Source: Enterococcus thailandicus (GTDB lineage: Bacteria > Bacillota > Bacilli > Lactobacillales > Enterococcaceae). From it: a stretch of DNA of 64,000 bases. Under the pieces are notes generated by a model. That model worked only from the letters and a program-made list of their open reading frames with translations, was not told the DNA's origin and ran no database searches. The translations under genes were made by a program, and so were the position numbers. Shown one piece after another: positions 61,089 through 64,000 of the stretch. The DNA lies in contig NZ_JXLE01000004.1 in assembly GCF_001886265.1 (NCBI RefSeq), forward strand, positions 1-64,000, in the 5' to 3' direction. Within the stretch, counting starts at the first letter, position 1, and each line of letters opens with the position of its first letter.

Positions 61089-62255
61089 TTAGGCTTCGTA
61101 AGAACGGGTGAATAATTCAACGATGTCTGACTTTGTACCTTTGCGTGGATTTGAAAAGGCGTTGCCGTCTTTTAACGCATTTTCAGCCATCAATTCAAAA
61201 TCTTTTGGGTCTGCCCCAATTGATTTGATATTTGTTGGGATACCAACATCTTCAGAAATTCTTTCGAGTGCATGAATTCCCTTTTCAGCTGCTTCCATTG
61301 GAGATAATCCAGTAATGTTTTCTCCTAAGAAAGTAGCAATATCAGCAAAGCGTTCTGGACTAGCAATCATATTCCAACGTTCAACAGTCGGCATTAACAC
61401 AGCGCAGCAAACGCCATGTGGGGCATCATATTGACCACCTAATTGATGTGCCATCGCATGAACGTAACCTAGGTCGGCATTGTTGAATGCCATTCCGGCA
61501 AGTAAAGAAGCATAAGCCATATTGGTACGTGCTTCAACATCATGACCATTCGCAACCGCTCGACGTAAATATTGGCCAATCAATTTCATTCCTTGAATTG
61601 CTTGAGCATCTGTAATTGGATTACGATTTTCTGAAACGTAAGATTCTACACAGTGACACAAAGCGTCCATTCCAGTAGCTGCTGTCAATTTACTTGGAAC
61701 ATCAAGCATCAACAATGGATCATTGAAAGAAACTAAAGGTACATTTCGCCACGAAACAATGACAAATTTCAAATGTGTATCTTCGTTTGTTAGCACGGCA
61801 TGTCGTGTAATTTCAGAAGCTGTTCCAGCGGTGGTATTCACGGCCATCAGTGGTGGTAATGGTTGGGTCAACGTTTCGATTCCAGCTAATTTTGCAAGAT
61901 CTTCACCATTTGTCAGGGCAATCCCAATTCCTTTACCACAATCATGGGCAGAACCACCACCAACAGTGATGATACTATCACAATTATTTTCTTGATACAT
62001 CGCAGCTCCGGCTTGAACGTTACGAATTTTAGGATTTGGCTCGACACCGTCAAAAATAGTATAAGAAATCCCAGCTAATCGTAAGCTTTCTTCGGTTTGT
62101 TTGACAGGTCCATCTTCTAAATGATGTAAAAAAGAATCAGTTACAATCAAAATATTGTTTATGCCTAACAATTTTGCACGTTCACCAATTTTGGCAATGA
62201 CCCCAGGACCAAAGAAATTGACGCTAGGCATCATAAAATCATAATTTGTTTTCAT
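61089..62255 (-). CDS. Iron-containing alcohol dehydrogenase (1,3-propanediol/lactaldehyde type)
   Basis: A 388-residue group III alcohol dehydrogenase. NAD-binding GGGSAHDCGKGI (about 97-108); metal ligands in GMDALCHCVESYVS (Asp, His) and the HAMAHQLGGQYDAPHG segment (two His, about 263-278); TTAGTASEITRHAV is also typical. It is the last gene of the dha operon, 16 bp after dhaL. It may reduce an aldehyde or ketone from glycerol or dihydroxyacetone metabolism, though it is not a GldA-type glycerol dehydrogenase. Confidence 0.88.
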   Translation of the reverse strand: MKTNYDFMMPSVNFFGPGVIAKIGERAKLLGINNILIVTDSFLHHLEDGPVKQTEESLRLAGISYTIFDGVEPNPKIRNVQAGAAMYQENNCDSIITVGGGSAHDCGKGIGIALTNGEDLAKLAGIETLTQPLPPLMAVNTTAGTASEITRHAVLTNEDTHLKFVIVSWRNVPLVSFNDPLLMLDVPSKLTAATGMDALCHCVESYVSENRNPITDAQAIQGMKLIGQYLRRAVANGHDVEARTNMAYASLLAGMAFNNADLGYVHAMAHQLGGQYDAPHGVCCAVLMPTVERWNMIASPERFADIATFLGENITGLSPMEAAEKGIHALERISEDVGIPTNIKSIGADPKDFELMAENALKDGNAFSNPRKGTKSDIVELFTRSYEA

Positions 62256-62270
62256 GTCAGTTGCTTCTTT

Positions 62271-62873
62271 CTAGTTAAGATAAGGTAATAACGTTTGGAA
62301 CAAAATAGCGCTGGAAGCAGCACCCGGATCAATATGGCCAATAGAACGCTCACCCAAGTAAGAAGCGCGTCCTTTTTTGGCTTGTAACTCTTTTGTATGT
62401 TCTTTGGCAGATGTGATTTCTTCTGTTGTTAAGGGTTGATTTTTTTTGAGTATTTCAGCTACAGGAGCCCAAACATCGACCATTGTTTTATCGTCTACAT
62501 TGGCTTTTCCACGTAATTGGATCCCGTTCAATCCTTCTTGTATAAGTTCACCTAGCTGTTCTTCATTTGTAATGGCAGTAACTTCTTTTGTTGCTTTGGC
62601 AAAATTCATGAATGCTGTACCATACAATGGACCGGAAGCCCCACCTACTTTTGAAATCAAAGACATGGCTAAGATCTTAAATGTATCAGTAATAGTTTTC
62701 GGTTGTTGTGCAGCAAATGCTTCTTGATAAGCTGCCATGCCACGAGCCATATTGTTTCCATGGTCACCATCACCAATTGGCGTATCTAATTCACTGAGCA
62801 TGTGTTTATTTTTTTCGATTTCTTGAGAAAAATCATTCAACCATGCTTGTACTTTTTCTACTGTTAAATCCAT
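62271..62873 (-). CDS. dhaL: Dihydroxyacetone kinase subunit DhaL
   Basis: The ADP-binding subunit of the PTS-dependent dihydroxyacetone kinase, 200 residues. TPIGDGDHGNNMARG (Asp ligands for Mg-ADP) and KVGGASGPLYGTAF are clear, as is the C-terminal HIDPGAASSAILF. DhaL keeps ADP as cofactor and is rephosphorylated by DhaM. I chose ATG 62873, seven bases after AGGAG, over ATG 62879. It follows dhaK by about 33 bp. Confidence 0.93.
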   Translation of the reverse strand: MDLTVEKVQAWLNDFSQEIEKNKHMLSELDTPIGDGDHGNNMARGMAAYQEAFAAQQPKTITDTFKILAMSLISKVGGASGPLYGTAFMNFAKATKEVTAITNEEQLGELIQEGLNGIQLRGKANVDDKTMVDVWAPVAEILKKNQPLTTEEITSAKEHTKELQAKKGRASYLGERSIGHIDPGAASSAILFQTLLPYLN

Positions 62874-62906
62874 TGTCATTCTCCTTTAGTCAATCATTTT
62901 CTTAAA

Positions 62907-63896
62907 TTAGCCCCATGAGATGGTTGCAACTGGACTGGTTAAAGCTTTTGTCCATTCCGTTGTTGTCAAATCAATCAATGTCAGAGAAAGACCTTGCATA
63001 TCAATAGAGGTCATATAGTTCCCAACCTTGTGGAAATCAACGTCAATATCTTTAGCCGCAAGTAAAGTTAACACATCATTTATAAAGACAAATTGTTCCA
63101 TTAAAGGAGTGCCACCCATACCATTGACCAAGACACCAACTTTTTTTGGCGTTTCTGGATAAGCCTGAACTAATTTTTCAACTAATTCTTGTGCTAATTG
63201 TTTTGAAGGTTGTAATTTTTCGCGACGATATCCTGGCTCTCCATGAATACCAACGCCGAATTCGATTTCATCTTCTGCTAAAGTAAAACCAGGTTTCCCA
63301 ACTTCAGGGACAGTTGCCGCTGCTAAAGCAACGCCAATCGTTTTGGTTGCTTGGATAACCTTTTCACCGAGCTCTTTTAATTCTGCTAAAGAAGCGCCAC
63401 TTCGTGCAGCGTCACCTAAGATTTTATGAACAAGAACTGTTCCGGCAACACCACGCTTTCCAGCGGTATAAGTGCTGTCTTCTACAGCAATATCGTCATC
63501 AACAACAACGATTTCTGTTGGAATGTCGTTCATTTCGGCTAAGTCTTTTGCCATTTCAAAGTTCAAGATGTCACCAGTATAATTTTTAACAATCAATAAA
63601 ACACCTTTGCCTTGGTTGGTTGCTTCGATAGCGCGTTCGATTTGATCTGGTGTAGGAGAAGTGAAGACATCACCTAAAACCGCTGCACTTAACATTCCGT
63701 CACCGACAAAACCAGCATGTGCAGGCTCATGCCCGCTTCCGCCACCAGAAACTAATCCGACTTGTGCATTCTCTGTTTGATTTTTAGCAATTACTCTGGA
63801 ATCATCGACGCGATGAACAAGTGTTGAATAACTTTTTACCATTCCTTCAAGCATTTCTTCGATAATGTTTTGTGGTTCATTAATGATTTTCTTCAT
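62907..63896 (-). CDS. dhaK: Dihydroxyacetone kinase subunit DhaK
   Basis: The substrate-binding subunit, 329 residues, which holds dihydroxyacetone through a hemiaminal to His. Motifs: GGGSGHEPAHAGFVGDGML (about 45-63), VKNYTGDILNFEMA, and GVGIHGEPGYRR (about 213-224, substrate His). The product dihydroxyacetone phosphate enters glycolysis. ATG 63896 is the true start, one base after the stop of the gene upstream; the longer frame covers that gene's end. Confidence 0.94.
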   Translation of the reverse strand: MKKIINEPQNIIEEMLEGMVKSYSTLVHRVDDSRVIAKNQTENAQVGLVSGGGSGHEPAHAGFVGDGMLSAAVLGDVFTSPTPDQIERAIEATNQGKGVLLIVKNYTGDILNFEMAKDLAEMNDIPTEIVVVDDDIAVEDSTYTAGKRGVAGTVLVHKILGDAARSGASLAELKELGEKVIQATKTIGVALAAATVPEVGKPGFTLAEDEIEFGVGIHGEPGYRREKLQPSKQLAQELVEKLVQAYPETPKKVGVLVNGMGGTPLMEQFVFINDVLTLLAAKDIDVDFHKVGNYMTSIDMQGLSLTLIDLTTTEWTKALTSPVATISWG

Positions 63897-63897
63897 T

Positions 63898-64000
63898 TTA
63901 TTTCCAACCTTTCTTTGCTGCCTGCTTTGCTTCATTGACAATATGGTCGGGATCGTCAGAAACACTTGCTGTGATTCCAGCTGCGAATGCTCCTTCAACT
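63898..64000 (-). CDS. dhaM: Partial DhaM, PTS-dependent phosphotransfer subunit (C-terminus)
   Basis: The last 33 residues of a gene cut by the window edge, beginning VEGAFAAGITASV and ending QAAKKGWK. The VEGA-x-AA pattern is that of the DhaM C-terminus, the EIIA-mannose-like subunit that phosphorylates DhaL-ADP. Position immediately before dhaK (one base apart) fits. The assignment rests on a short stretch. Confidence 0.68.
   Translation of the reverse strand, partial: VEGAFAAGITASVSDDPDHIVNEAKQAAKKGWK

Noticed and set aside
1-64000. CRISPR array or tRNA/rRNA genes.
   Set aside because: No short regularly spaced repeats with unique spacers and no tRNA- or rRNA-like sequence was recognised. 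The only tandem repeat has a 120-bp unit with no spacers.

Overview
The window is low-GC Firmicute chromosome, most probably an Enterococcus. The evidence is gene content and neighbourhood: PepV, PepA with a small PepSY protein, YtpR, HtrA next to RlmH, an antiterminator-NagE pair, many PTS operons, AGGAGG ribosome binding sites, and TATAAT promoters often with an extended -10. The species cannot be fixed from sequence alone.

Layout. 1-11.3 kb is an AT-rich accessory island. It begins with a small hypothetical gene in a stretch that looks like mobile-element debris. A class 2 DISARM-like phage defence locus follows: a C5 cytosine methyltransferase (minus strand), diverging from a tightly coupled operon of a large DrmE-position protein, the DrmA helicase, DrmB (DUF1998) and a DUF3883 / PD-(D/E)XK nuclease-like protein. 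That last protein sits where the phospholipase D-type DrmC normally lies. 11.4-18.4 kb is a glycosaminoglycan-oligosaccharide operon: GntR regulator, GH88 hydrolase, mannose-family PTS IIB-IIC-IID, heparinase II/III-like lyase and IIA. The regulator gene and the hydrolase operon each carry a TTAAC-NN-GTTAA palindrome just downstream of a good promoter. 18.4-30 kb is mostly core: thioesterase, NAD(P)HX dehydratase, PepV, a membrane glycosyltransferase, PepA, thioredoxin-like and Usp proteins, YtpR, HtrA, a DnaA-box-rich spacer and RlmH. 30-34 kb has a PanE-PfoR/EIIC_2 pair, a DUF998-like membrane protein and MsrA. 34.4-41 kb is a PRD regulator / fructose-type PTS / GH38 alpha-mannosidase operon. 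41-46 kb has an Rgg-like regulator, then ApbE and two flavin reductases, the second with a three-motif flavinylation tail, then TruA. 46-56 kb has a secreted GH16 enzyme, an RpiR regulator, an alpha-glucoside PTS operon (ChbG deacetylase, EIICB, GH4 6-phospho-alpha-glucosidase) and an antiterminator with NagE. 56-64 kb has a GntR regulator, an enolase-superfamily sugar-acid dehydratase, a EIIBCA permease, and a dihydroxyacetone kinase operon (dhaM-dhaK-dhaL-adh).

Most of the window is therefore PTS-fed carbohydrate catabolism, each block with its own regulator and some with CcpA (cre)-like sites. Three things stand out. First is the DISARM variant. Second is a family of 120-bp stem-loop repeats placed exactly at the stop codons of msrA, nagE and the dehydratase gene; their units differ in sequence but keep base pairing by paired changes, and two arrays flank a gntR gene as inverted repeats. 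Third is a cytosolic flavoprotein with three ApbE-type flavinylation motifs encoded beside a signal-less ApbE.
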